NCBI RefSeq assembly: GCF_000344685.1
Contig: NW_006920410.1
Location: 953,729 to 1,017,728, forward strand
Direction of reading: 5' to 3'
DNA length: 64,000 bases
Source: Gloeophyllum trabeum ATCC 11539
Taxonomy: Eukaryota > Basidiomycota > Agaricomycetes > Gloeophyllales > Gloeophyllaceae
Of this stretch, positions 15,644 through 29,700 are shown piece after piece. The position numbers were made by a program, and so were the translations under genes. Within the stretch, counting starts at the first letter, position 1. Every line of letters starts with the position of its first letter. The notes below the pieces were generated by a model that worked only from the letters and a program-made list of their open reading frames with translations, made no database searches and was not told the DNA's origin.

Positions 15644-16213
15644 CGCCGGATTGTCCTGCACCTGCATCTGCACTTTTTATCTTCGTATGTTGTCGCAGTG
15701 TTGTCCAAGTGTACTCTTGATGTAACAAAAGTAGAATCTGTCTTCTACACAGACCACCCACATTGACACTATCACGTTCGCTTGTCACTACTCACGCTCG
15801 TTTGTTGCTATTGTTTTCTGTATTACTGTATGTTTTTGGGGTAGATCCTGGATAGAGGTTTTTTGGTGTCGCAGGGACCAGTACCACAGGCTATCCACAT
15901 GCATGTACGTGTACATATCAAGTATAACGCCCGATGTAGTTAGGAACTACATACCTACCTTTGAATTGATAATTGGAAGTAAACACTGTGTACTCATTCA
16001 CCGGTGTGAAGCATAACATCGCATTGCGAATGAATATGGATGTAAAACATACGTGATTGTAAGTAATATTAACAGTGGATGTTCTGTCCGTATTGCAATA
16101 GTGAATGCGAGAGATGATGCTATACAACCAGTCCGTGAGATTACAGAGATGACAGGTAGCATGAATACTGGCAGGAAGGTATACGTGCGTGAAAGTGAGA
16201 AATGCCGAAATCC
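15644..16213. other. Intergenic region between convergent genes
   Basis: 570 bp between the RRM-like gene stop and the stop of the minus-strand hydrolase. It is AT-richer than the flanks, consistent with two 3' untranslated regions. No gene seen. Confidence 0.6.
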
Positions 16214-18716
16214 TTATCTTCCCGTAAGAGAGAAGGATTTAGACTTGGACCGGCCCCCGGAGGGACCACCGTCGGCATGCCTGAAGCTGACAGTCCTATT
16301 AGCTGGCCCCGACGTCTCCCACTGTTTGCAGAGGGTGGAGATATCGGCATGGCTCGAAGTCGACCGTCGTATGGACGGCTTGGGCGGTCTCACCGTAGAT
16401 GGAGTGATATTGAAGGCCGACATACGCACGTGAGGATGTGGGACATGGAACTTGGACGACTGATGGTGGTCGTTCTCCTCGTCATCCGTGGGGTCCCTAT
16501 GTGACCGATTGGACAGAGTTCGATGGTGGTTCCGCGCCGCTTTCTCGCCCAGGAACGACAACGCAGACCCAATGCGACGCAAGCGGCTCTTGGATGGGGT
16601 CCCGCGACCACTGGAAGGCGTCGTTGCCCGCCCTTTGCCGCCGGGCGCCTCGGTGTCACTGCCGTCCTCCTCGTCAGTCGCTGGCGGAGACGGCCACGGC
16701 GACTCCTTGGTCGGCCCCCAGCTTGGATCCTCGTCGCTCGACCGTGCTTCAGCTTCCGCGCGCGCCTCCGCGTCGCGCTTTTCCTTCTCCACGTCATGGG
16801 TAGGCGCAGAGGTCTCGAGACCGTCACCCCGGACCATGCGCGCCTTGTCGTTGTCGATCTCTTGCTCGAGCTCGGCTTCTGCCGCCTCGTCCAAGAACTG
16901 AGGTGTATGTGCCTGCATGACGTCGCGGACAAATTCACGGCACGATTCGAAGGATTTGCGGGTAGCGTCGAAGAACGGGAACATCTGAAACACGTGGATC
17001 TTCAATAGGGATCAGCATAATGCGCTATAAATTCCTCCGATGGTCAAGGAACTTACAGCGTCCTCATACAACTCATGTCGGACTTCAACACCCGCTAAAC
17101 TTGCTTTGTGCGCGAGCAGTGTGATTTCGTCCCGGAGGACTTCTGCGTCTCCAGCTGTCACGAGCAAAGGGGGAAGACCCTTGAAGTCTCCGAACAGCGG
17201 ACTGGCATATGGATGCGTCAAATATCTTTCCATATGCTCTCCCAGGTAGCAAGCTACCGGGTCGAGGTGGTCGCCCAAATTCGGTCTCGGGACTACATCG
17301 AACTCTGCGTTGGTGTCCCAGGATTCACAGCTCATGGTAAGATCTATCACATTGTCAGCACCTGCTACTCGGGAGAGTGTGAGCTGAACTACGCACCGAC
17401 CCATGGGGAGAAGCAGATTGCAGCGGCCGGGAGTGGGTAGTTGTTGTCCCGCAGGTACATGAGGAGAGCAAGGGTCAAACCCCCACCAGCGCTATCACCG
17501 GCAATTAAAATGTTCTCGGGCGGGATATGCAGATCGTCGATCAGCCTGAAATAGGCGGACACTGCATCATGCAAAGGACCAGGGAAGCGAGTTTCAGGAG
17601 CAAGCCGGTAGTCGATTGCTGTATAGAGGACACATTGAGGACTAGCTGGCTATGATAGATTGTGAAGGACATACCAAAGACTCTAGCATCGCTATATTTA
17701 GAGAGGGGTATAGTTATTAGGCGATGTGTAGCTGCACTAAACACATAGTAGGCGCCTGCGTAAAGTTCAGATACTGAGCCACGTGAAAACAGTGGGAGAA
17801 TTGCCAGTACTAACCTCCATGCAAGTAAAGTATGACCCTTTCTTTACGCTTAGGCTGGTTTAAATCAGGTTCCGACGAAGTCGAACCGGAGCTCTTCTTG
17901 CGCGAGAGCTTCCATTCAGCCTGCAACCTCTTCCAGAGCTTCTTCCCGACCACCCACTCGCCGGACAGCTCACGTGTGCCATCCTCGGCTTCGTCGTACT
18001 CAGCAAGAATTCCCCGTAGTTTGCGCTTCTTGACGCGGAAGGTCACGGGGGTAACAAGAGCGTCCGAGGGCAAGGGCGCCAACCCCCCAATGCTCATGAG
18101 CATGCGGATGGTCGCCTGAGGCAAACGTGTTATCATGGGACTCCGAGTCGGGAAGGTATAGCAGGACATACGATGTCCACTAGCTGCGAGTGCTTACCAG
18201 CATTCCGCATGAAGCTGGTCAGCAGTGTCATTTCAATGCCCCACGACTTCCTCCGAGGACCCCATAACTGGTGGGCTATAACATCGCCGACGATGTCTTT
18301 AGCTAGAAGATTGGAAGGCAATCAGCGTTGTTGCTCGGAGGGTGCATGGCGGGCGAAGGATTATTCCCTGGGTGCACGGTCCTATGTAAGACGCAGGTTA
18401 TCCCTGGTCACTCCAAAGGGCGCGGTGACGCACGCCGTCCCCCCTCGATCCATTTAGGTATGACACTCGGACACTCACTTTTTGTGGCGGCGAATGCACC
18501 ATACTTCCAGAGGTCCCATATACTGAACGGTTGGCTCTCCTGTTGTTTCACTTTTGGATCCACGCGAGCAGATGGTGGGGGCTTGCCGTTAGCCTCATAG
18601 TGTTGCAGCAACTTAGACACAGATTTCTCGCGTTGCAGGCCTTTCTTGTCATTGTCAGCCTTTTCAGGCTCTGACCCGGAGAGTATGGAGAACGGCCAAG
18701 GGAGTAAGGAAGCCAT
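16214..18716 (-). CDS. Alpha/beta hydrolase, hormone-sensitive-lipase type (fungal esterase/lipase)
   Basis: Seven exons on the minus strand: 18716-18479, 18302-18172, 18115-17815, 17755-17675, 17618-17397, 17343-17057 and 16999-16214, in total 681 residues. The oxyanion-hole motif LYLHGG lies near residue 221, split by an intron before AYYV. The nucleophile elbow AGDSAGGG lies near 287. The acid is probably in AGDAEVLRDE and the catalytic His in IHVFQMFP at the start of the last exon. This order matches the HSL family. The C-terminal 230 residues are a charged, Ser/Glu/Arg-rich tail outside the catalytic fold, an extension seen in fungal relatives. Substrate is not deducible. Start 18716 (MASLLPW) is preferred; an in-frame Met at 18734 adds six residues. 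Confidence 0.88.
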
Positions 18717-19298
18717 GTCGCGGACGAAGAGCATGCACCTTAGCCAGATCTAAGCTTGAAAATGAAATTCTTCTATGAGGGCTTATGGTATTATACAGCA
18801 GTTCTAGCAGGTCAGGAGATTATAGAAATACAGCGCCAACAGAGTGTCATGAGGAACAGGAAAGAGAGAGAACACAACGGAAAGGCCGCACCATGCATCC
18901 ACAGCGGCCACCGGTGCGTACGCGTCACATGCGGTACTTAGATCATCTGCGCTTCGCTTCCTTTTGGAGCCTCCTCGGAACTACTCATCTGTCCGAAAGC
19001 TTGTTGATTGGACTATCAATCAACAATACTAGGAAGGCTGAGACATCCAAACCGATGCTGGTCAACGTTGAAGCTGGCCACCAAAATTACAATGTGTACA
19101 GGGGGATCTGCTACACACTATACATAGGCCATTGTCCCCATTGTTTGCGAACAGTCTGTTACAGTCACAGGACGCAGGTCCGCAGAGCTCCGCCGTATGT
19201 ACACGGAACAAGAACCAAAGTCTGAGGCCAACCAAAAGAACCGGGCAAGTCCACCACAACAGATCATGTGCGCAACCAGCGCACCTTTGCAGACCATA
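18717..19298. other. Intergenic region
   Basis: About 580 bp upstream of the hydrolase and downstream of the minus-strand MetAP2 gene. No supported gene, repeat or RNA is seen. Confidence 0.5.
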
Positions 19299-21079
<1,781 letters not shown>

Positions 21080-21546
21080 GGTGGTCCAAGTGAGACGAGT
21101 GAAAATCAAAATGGATGGATTCTCAGTGCAAACTTCACTGTCTGCTTTCTCGTGTGACTAAGCCGGACTCCACTTAGTAGGCTGCACGGACACGATTACA
21201 GTGAAATGTTCTATTCTGCGATAACTAGTACAAGTTCACATGAGGGTCGAGGTATACCACCTATATGGACCCACAAATTTTCGTTCCGCAGCATTAGGTT
21301 TCAGTGGACCAGCGACGGTGGACATGGTATGGTCGATATAGCAGCGCAAAGACCACTCACGCGACAGTATGTACCCCCATATGAAGCTCATTTAACCTAT
21401 TCACCAACAGGGGTTGCGCATGCGGGGTTTGGGTCGAGGTTGTGGCGGCGTATTGTGCACGCGAGGCGGACTTCGGCTCCGGGACAGTACCGCCGGCAAC
21501 AGGCACCACTGCATCGAACACGACTGCTTGTGTAACGTCAGGAACA
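21080..21546. other. Divergent intergenic/promoter region (MetAP2 and Gos1)
   Basis: 467 bp between the start codons of two divergent core genes. It should contain both promoters. I see no clear TATA box, and no other feature is supported. Confidence 0.4.
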
Positions 21547-22518
21547 ATGTCGACCTATGATTCTCTGCACAGGCAATGTCAGACGCTGGAGTCGCTCTTC
21601 GACGTGAAACTCACTTCTTATTCCCGACTCGCGGCCACCGTAACATCTGGAGCGGATGTTGAAGCTGGAGGATCGGGTGAGCGGTGGAAAGACCTGGAGC
21701 TCGAGGTTGGGGACCTCCTGGAGAAGGTATGCGGGCTCGCCACCTCACTGACTAGCCAAAGCCCTGAGGACGGAAATTCATTGGGATATGGGAGAATAGC
21801 TTGGGGAGACGAATGACAAACTGTCGGAGCTTACGCACGACTCGGACAACCCGCTGTCGGCCTCCATGTTAAGAACAATACAGAGGCATCGTGAGATCTA
21901 CAACGACTACGTCCGAGAGTTCAGGCGTACGAAGGTGTGCTTCGCTCCGCCTCGTATGGCAGCACGAACTTCCATGCTAACTACTTTGCCTCGCAGACGA
22001 ATGTACAACATGCCTTGGATCAAGCGAACTTGCTAAGCGGGGTACGGAACGATATTGAGTATGTTCTACATTTAGCCTTCCATTTCCACCCATTATCTGA
22101 CCGCTCCTTTCAAGTGCTTATAAGTCCTCAGCGGCAGATGCCCTTCTTGCCGAACGGGGTCGAATAGATAGCTCCCATCGGATGGCTGACGACGTCTTAG
22201 CGTGAGTAGCCATGTTTAACGTACCCTCTGCCCTCGTCTGACACTTTGAATTTAGACAAGCATACGAAACACGGGCAGAGTTTGGTCGGCAGCGGACGTC
22301 GCTGGCCAGCATCAATACCCGAATGGCGGGTGTCCTGAGTGAGTACCAAAACCAACTCATTGCTCGACCTTGAGCTTAGCGCATACACCATAGACACTAT
22401 GCCAGGTATTAACAACCTTCTATCCATGATCAAGACTCGGCGGCGGCGAGACGCTGTCATCCTTGGCGTTATCATCGGACTATGTATCATAGCACTTTTG
22501 AGTTACACATTCCAGTAA
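21547..22518 (+). CDS. GOS1: Golgi SNAP receptor complex member 1 (Gos1/GOS28 Qb-SNARE)
   Basis: Six exons (21547-21726, 21800-21934, 21997-22058, 22115-22201, 22256-22338, 22406-22518) encode 219 residues, against 223 in yeast Gos1. The N-terminus YDSLHRQCQTLESLFDVKL matches the first helix of the family (W/YDxLRxQxxxLExxLD). The middle contains LRTIQRHREIYNDYVREFRR. The SNARE helix spans roughly residues 130-195, including FGRQRTSLASINTRMAGVLS. A single hydrophobic span (AVILGVIIGLCIIALLSYTF) at the extreme C-terminus anchors it in the membrane. It acts as a Qb-SNARE in intra-Golgi and endosome-to-Golgi fusion. All splice phases are consistent. Confidence 0.93.
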
Positions 22519-22647
22519 TGTATCAGTATACCCTCACTACACTCTAGTCTATCCATGCCAGTGTTCGGATTGTAATCCTTGTGCTTAATTGATACATATT
22601 GGACTATCGATACAATAATGTTCATGCTTCAACTACTACTGGGGAGC

Positions 22648-24174
22648 TCAGCTGTCCAGCTCTGAATCGTCACTCACCCACTCGTTCCTGTCCTTTGCCG
22701 ACCTCATCCTCGACTTCCTATTACCACCCGTCACCCATTCAGGTTTCTTCGATTTCAGCGGCGAAGGGTGGTTACCCGCTTGGAATGCCTTCCAATTCTC
22801 CTCGAGCCTCTTCACGACCCCCCACTCCTCTTCTTTGCTACCGTCGTCGTAATCCCACTGCTCTTCTATTCGCCAACCTTTGAAGTTTGCTATGGTTCTG
22901 ATCATATCCCATGTGTACGGGGCACAGTAGTTGACATCGTGAATGTCAGATTCGGCCAATAGCCGGTTGGCTGCGCAGGCTTTGATCAAAGCGACGTGGT
23001 TTGGTGAGCGACTGTTGATACAAGTAGACAACGAAAGGAAGACGTTCGGATGAACCCTCTACCAAAGCAGTTCAGGGCATACCCCAGTAACGCGAAAAGG
23101 GGGGTGCCCACCTCGATGTCTTTCCACATCTCGGGGCTCACTCCACAGCTGTGCAAGTCCACACTGATCTCCCACCAATTCTCCTTGAATTTCTCGCTCA
23201 TGCTCTTCAGCAAGTCCGCAGTCGCTTGGTGGGCTTTCACGTCGTGCAAACTCACGTTCCTGCGCAGCTCCACCGCGACCTCCAGCTGAGCGGTCAAGAC
23301 AGCCATCTGATGGTCTATGGGGATGGTAAAGGGCGAGAGCACCCGCGGGGTTGTGTTCGGGTCGAGGGGGACGCGGGCCGAGCGGTCCAGCCCGACTTCG
23401 CCGAGCATCGCGTGTGGAAAGGCGCGGAGGTTTGCACGGAGAGTGGAGACGAGGGAGGAGAGCGGGATGGGGTCTGGGATAGTGGGTAGCATGGCTTGAA
23501 GGGTTTCGGCATGTTTTTGGGAGGAATTTGCAAAGAGGGACTGGTAGTGTTGTTCTTTGGAGGCGGTTGGGTCCAGGGATATCCAGTGGGTGAACCAGGG
23601 ATGATGACCTGGTGAAGAGAATCAGTATATGGCACAACTATGGTGTCGATGAAGCAACGACGCAAGAGAACAATTATATTTTTGAACTCCCCGTAGCGCG
23701 CAAATGCGGTGGCAGGCTGTCAAGGTGATACATTGCTTTAAGAGCCTCGCAGAAAAAGAAAACACAGCATTCGTTTCTTCGTATAAACCCGATGAAGTAC
23801 TTCCGATAAGTGTCCGTGCTGCCAGGGCAACATATAGCCTGCCGCCGAAGAAGCAGAAAACACTTGTTCGCCCGTCCCCGCCCGGTAAGGGGGTGCAAAG
23901 TAGTCGAGTCTCGTATGATATGATAGAGTCGGGAGTGGAGCTCACCGAAGCATGGAATAACCTTGGACGGATACGCAGTGGCCAGGTCTGCTACCTTGGC
24001 TTGATCTGACTGTCGAGTCGCCATCGCACATATCTTGATGGGGAGCTTGTCCATGGATTCCGGCTGTATTGCGGTATCAGTGGGATGGCAATGAACGTCG
24101 ACCACATGGGCAAGGACGGCGGGGCCAGGGAGAACGTCGAGCTGAGAGTACGTGTCAGACGCAAGGTCCGTCAT
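22648..24174 (-). CDS. TatD-family metal-dependent hydrolase (Cut9-interacting protein Scn1-like)
   Basis: Three exons on the minus strand (24174-23946, 23608-23112, 23058-22648) encode 378 residues. VDVHCHPTD near the start is the His-x-His metal site of TatD hydrolases. PCFGHHPWFTHWISL spans the first splice junction and carries the next conserved His pair. The Glu in MLGEVGLDR and the later His in SLHDVKAHQ are also present. A C-terminal piece with CAPYTWDMIRTIANFKGW is usual in the fungal Scn1-like subgroup. Biochemistry is uncertain: TatD proteins are described as 3'-5' exonucleases, while Scn1 was found as a Cut9 partner. The first intron (23609-23945) is 337 nt, far longer than others in the window. 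Confidence 0.85.
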
Positions 24175-24595
24175 TTGATATTCTCAATGGTGCCGAACGG
24201 TCCCTGCTTTGTTTGCGAAGATGATAGAATTTGTTTGAGGGAGGAATACGGTATCACAGCCTTCATCCATAGAACAGCAATGTTAAGATTTAGCTCTGGA
24301 CAGATTCGCGAGAGGTGGATCACTTACTGTGGCAACTCGGAGTCAGCGGCGTTCAGGTTAGGATGTTTTGCGAAGCGGTTATAATAATTCAAGACTGCCA
24401 GCGGCATTACACCACCGAGAAAAAGTACGCTTGATTGTCGGCGCGCCGTTTACTGTTTGCTTGAAGGACTGGGTACAGCAGGCGAGAACAGTGTGTTACA
24501 GTACCTGTAGTGCACGTCGATCGATCACTCGGCAACCTTCCGAGCAGGCCCTTGGCCTTCAGCCACCGACAAATTCATCTTTGCTGCCCGCGTGC
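24175..24595. other. Divergent intergenic region (TatD-like and Trm5)
   Basis: 421 bp between divergent start codons, presumably both promoters. No TATA box or other element is clear. Confidence 0.4.
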
Positions 24596-26463
24596 ATGTT
24601 ACCTTGCTGTCGCGCCCGCATCCTATTCAAATCAACCAGCCTCAGGCAGTTCTCGATGACCGGTATGCGACGCCGAAGCGAGCTTGATGCATCTCCACCG
24701 GTACACCGGGGGATGAAAGATACTTTGGACAAATCGGTATTTCGGAAAACTCTACCTGTACTGGCTGCGCGTGTCCCCTCTCCCAAAGCTGGTTTATTCC
24801 TCAAGTCGGAAGCTCTGAGAAGGTGTGCGTCATTACATTAATGATTTTTACGCGTCCAATCCGTCCCCCCTTTTCGTAGATCCATCATCAACTTGCCTAA
24901 GATCAGGAGTGTAGTCCCGGACCCAAGTGATTCGAAAGATACGCGACTGGTCCTGTTCAGGGTGTCAGAAAACGGTACGCTTCTTACGGTTGCTAGATCA
25001 TCCGGATGATAGACTAATGGTTATTGCAAGGAAGCCGATCTTCCTCCTGAGGCCCAGGACTTCTTGCGGGAGCAGTCAGCAGATATCTTGAGATACAACC
25101 TAGACCTCAATTATGATTATTGGACAGCGGGTAAGTACATATTTTCAGTGCCTGTCGATCTGTTTCAAACACCTGTTTGCTTGCAGACGAGATATTGCAT
25201 TCCGTACTTCCTGAAGAACTGTGCGAGGGTGCACCCTCCGGTTTTGCTATAACTGGACACATCGGTGAGCTTTCGTCTAGTGCTCCGTTTGACCGCGTTA
25301 TCCTGAATTGTTATTAGCACACGTGAATCTTAATGATGAGTATCTTCCGTACAAACATGTTATTGGCCAAGTCATATTGGATGTGAGTGCTTCCATGGCC
25401 CTCTAGCACGACATTTTTTTTCTGACATGTCTGGCAAGTAGAAGAACAAGGCTGTCCGCACGGTTGTTAACAAGCTCAACTCCATAGACACCAAGTTCCG
25501 CTTTTTCAAGATGGAGCTTTTAGCCGGGGAGCCTGACTACGTTGTCGAGCATGTGCGTCTCATCTATTCTATAGTTCTCCAGTGTATATGACACCATTCC
25601 TAAGCACGAATCAGATTGTCGCTTCATATTCGACTTCACGAAGGTGTACTGGAATTCTCGCCTTCATACAGAACATGACCGGCTGGTACAGCTCTTCAAG
25701 CCTGAAGATGTCGTCGCGGATGTCTTCGCTGGAGTCGGGCCATTCGCTATACCAGCGGCGAAGAAAGGATGTGCTGTCGTTGCCAACGATCTCAACCCAG
25801 ATAGTTATCTGTACCTCAAGAAAAATATAGAGCTTAATCATGTGCGTCGTGTTCCCTCCTCTTTGCGCTTAGTGCTCTGACATCACGTAGGTTTCGACGG
25901 TTGTCAGAGCGTACTGCGAGGATGGACGAGAGTTCATCAAAGCAGCGGTTCCCAGAGCACTGAATGAACCCTTTCCGCCGTACAAAAATCCCAAAGAAAA
26001 CAAATCCAGGAATCGTCATAAATCATCATCCAATGTTCCGGTCCCGGTCCCGGCCCCCGAATTGCCCCCGCGCAAGCGAATATCACACTTCGTCATGAAC
26101 CTACCGGACACTGCCATCGAGTTTCTGGACGCCTTCCGAGGAATTATGTCGGATTCAGCCAATGAGGAGGGTACGCGGGATTTGAGCGGGATTTACGACG
26201 TGATGCCGATGGTCCACTGTCACTGTTTCACGAGGGAGTTAGAGCCAGATAAGGCTGAGAAGGACATACGAGCGGTGAGTGGCGTTGTATCGGCGATACC
26301 ATCTTTACTCAACGGTGATGCGCGCCAGAGAGTGCAACATAGGTTGGGGTACACGTTTACGGGCAGCGACGAGGTATCGCTCCACCTTGTTCGTTCGGTA
26401 GCCCCCAACAAGGATATGTACTGTATAAGTTTCAGGCTACCTCGAGAAGTAGCTTTTGCATGA
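24596..26463 (+). CDS. TRM5: tRNA (guanine-37 N1)-methyltransferase Trm5
   Basis: Nine exons: 24596-24822, 24880-24974, 25035-25130, 25187-25264, 25318-25382, 25442-25552, 25605-25841, 25891-26274 and 26329-26463; 475 residues. Conserved elements include [36 protein letters not shown] with HxE-type surroundings, the SAM-binding loop [47 protein letters not shown] and [18 protein letters not shown] at the C-terminus. The enzyme methylates N1 of G37 next to the anticodon and prevents frameshifting. An in-frame Met at 24656 gives the likely cytosolic form. The upstream Met at 24596 adds [20 protein letters not shown], a basic, hydroxylated, mitochondrial-type presequence. The last intron (26275-26328) is stop-free and 54 nt, so unspliced reading stays in frame; family alignment favours splicing. 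Confidence 0.94.
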
Positions 26464-26774
26464 TGTAGATTCAATGTAGAATTACACAGTCGATTTCCTA
26501 CTCCATTAGCATTCCCCGCACGCAGCCGGGGTGCCCCGATCACTTCGATTATATAACATTCCACTTTCAAGGTTATACCCCGCAACGTCAGACAGTCGAG
26601 GACCAGCTCTTTATTCCCCTCCGCCACTGGCCTGCCCGTCCGACTGCCTCTGTAGTGTCCCGGAAACCTACCGGAAAACTACCTGCCAGCGCACCCAGCG
26701 TACATATTCCGGGAACAAACACCTGTCTCTCTTTTTATACGGCTATACCCAGCATCACGCGACACGACCATAGG
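26464..26774. other. Intergenic region between tandem genes
   Basis: 311 bp between Trm5 and Agc1, with a C-rich, pyrimidine-heavy stretch near 26620-26660 upstream of Agc1. No gene seen. Confidence 0.5.
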
Positions 26775-29700
26775 ATGGTTTCTCTCAGGTTGCCTAATAT
26801 CTTCCCGACGGCGCATTGCGACTCAGAGTCTGGGTCGCCGGCCCCTGGTTCTTCGTCTTCGTTCACGGGCTCTGCCGCGTCTGCGATTAGCACGGTCAGG
26901 AGCAGCGTCAAGAACGTAGTGACCGTCGGCGAATCGGAGCTGCAGCGATGGCGGCGGACGTTCGAGGCGAATGCAAAGACGGTCGTAGATGGGAAGAAGT
27001 TCGTCTTGTCTTTCTGTTCTTGGGACGCTCCTTAATTGGCGGTGCTTTGCTGTCTAGCTATCTGGATAGAGACCAGTTTGTGAATGCCATCGCGCCGACC
27101 GGGGACTTGTCCAAGATCGGACGCGCCCAGTTTGCTATCTTATTCCGTGTTGCTGACTCCTCGAGGCGGGGGCTGGTGTCTTGGGACGACTTCGTTGTGT
27201 TCGAGACGCTGCTGAAGAGGCCGGACGCGGACTATTGGATAGCCTTCCAGTACTTTGACGTGTGAGTGGTATTCCCATTCAGACTGGAGGAAAGAGTTCT
27301 GAACGGTTGGTACAGTGATAGATCTGGAACCATTGACTTCAATGAATTCAAGAATGTGTTCATGGCAAACGTAGAGTCCACTTCTATTCCATTTGACTTT
27401 GATTGGTGGGTGTTAGCGTTTGCGCGGTCGTATGCACTCGATTGAACCCCCCGCAGCGACTGGGTTAAATTATACCTTGGCAAGAAAAATGGAACACACG
27501 TGCTAGGATGTATGTATCATGAGCCCCGCACCTTGCAAGAGCTCGGCTGCTCACAATTTGGCAGATACGGAGTTTACACAATTAATGAAGGGGTTCCAAG
27601 GCGAGCGTTTACGACAAGCCTTCAAATACCTGGATAAAGATCAAGATGGATACATTCGGCCTGAGCATTTTAAACAGATCATCCTAGTGCGTTTGCGCCG
27701 TTCAAGGAGCATCGGATTGAAGTTTATGACTTTGGCTAGGAAATCGCTGGTCACAAACTCTCGGACGCCGTCATAGAGAGACTCCCAACCCTAACCACGC
27801 TTAGCCCTGGTGGCCGCATTTCATACTCGGAAGTCGTTGCATTCCACAATGTCCTTAGAGGTGGGCCTACTCAAAACATTGCTAATAATAATCGACATAT
27901 ACATATTCCATTTACAATTCAGAGATGGATATGGTCGAGCGGTAAGGATTGTCCGTATGTTTCCACTGTCACCGCTGATTGTCCTGTCTTAGCGTCATCC
28001 GGGAAGCGACGGCGAAGTCTAAAGACGGACGCATAAGCCAAACAGATTTCATAGACTACTCAGCCGCCAATTCTAGATACTCGCTGTTCACTCCGATGGA
28101 AGCGTCCATCATCTTCCACTTTGTGGGGCGCGGAAACCCGACTGCGCGGCTTGCACTTGTGGACTTCGCCCAACTGCTCGACCCCCGGTGGAGGGCACCT
28201 CGGGAAGAGGTAGAAGAGAAGGCCGCGCGGAGCACTACCATGACGGTTGTGCATGAGATCGCCAATAGCATCTACAACTTCGGCTTAGGAGGTCAGTGAT
28301 TTCGAGTTGGTTATTCTACTAGTATTGAGATCCCGTACCTTACAGGTGTTGCTGGGGCTTTCGGTGCCACGATCGTATATCCCATTGATCTTGGTATGTT
28401 CCCTTTTGTCTGCTATACAGGCAACTTGATGCTTATCCTATCTTAGTCAAGGTATGGTCCGCAGTGCTTTGATGGATCCTGTTGACGTCTCTGATTTCTT
28501 TCGATGATTCCGTAGACCCGGTGAGTATCATCGTATCGATATATTCTAGTTGGCTGATCTCGATTCTTCAGTATGCAGAACCAGCGGAGCACAATAGTTG
28601 GTCAACTCCTGTATAAGAACAGTCTAGACTGCGTACAGAAAGTGTTCCGGAATGAAGGCATATTAGGGTTCTATCGTGGTCTGGGGCCGCAATTAATTGT
28701 GAGACATCGCCTCAGATTGGGTCGGGGAATCCAGTGTTAATCCTCCGACAGGGCGTAGCGCCGGAGAAGGCGATCAAGTTGACTGTGAACGATCTCATCC
28801 GTGGTCGCGCAAAGGACCCGGAGACAGGCCGTATTGAATTAGTCTGGGAACTCTTCGCTGGTGGTATGGCCGGAGGATGTCAAGTGGTATGTGGCAGTCC
28901 TCGCCGTTGTAGAGCTCCGTGTAACTGTTGTCTGCAGATATTCACCAACCCACTGGAAATTGTGTAGGTAGCGAGTATCTCTTGACGAAGCTGGCTGACG
29001 GTTTCTCAGAAAAATCCGGCTTCAAGTTCAAGGAGAAGCCGCTAAAGCGGAGGGCGCTGTGCCGAGAGGTGCCGTCCATATTGTGCGCTCTCTGGGACTT
29101 GTCGGGCTGTACAAGGGAGCCAGCGCCTGCTTGCTACGAGATATCCCGTTCTCCGCAATCTATTTCCCCGCATACTGGCACTTGAAGAAGGACGTCTTTC
29201 AGGAAGGTTATAACGGCAAGCAGCTGTCGTTCATGGAGACATTGAGTTCCGCCGCTATCGCGTACGTGTCGAAGTATGCATAGCATGTCCTGATTGACTG
29301 ATGGATCATCTTTCTTGGATCACAGGGGTATGCCAGCCGCATACTTCACGACTCCAGCAGGTATATTGACAGGAGTATCAATGGGGGCACAGACTGATGC
29401 ACTTTCATAGACGTTGTCAAGACCCGTCTGCAAGTGGAAGCTAGGAAAGGCCAGACGACGTACAAAGGAATGGCTGATGCTTTCGCAACAATATGTTCGT
29501 AATTTCATGGCATTAATGGCGGCACGGGTGCAGATCTGACTGGGCGCTCGGTCGGTCGGTGATCAGATCAGGAAGAGGGTTTCCGCGCGTTCTTCAAAGG
29601 CGGTCCGGCGCGTGTTTTACGAAGCAGTCCGCAGTTCGGCTTCACTCTACTGGCGTATGAGTATCTTCACAAGGTGAGTGTCCACCTATCTATAGGAAGG

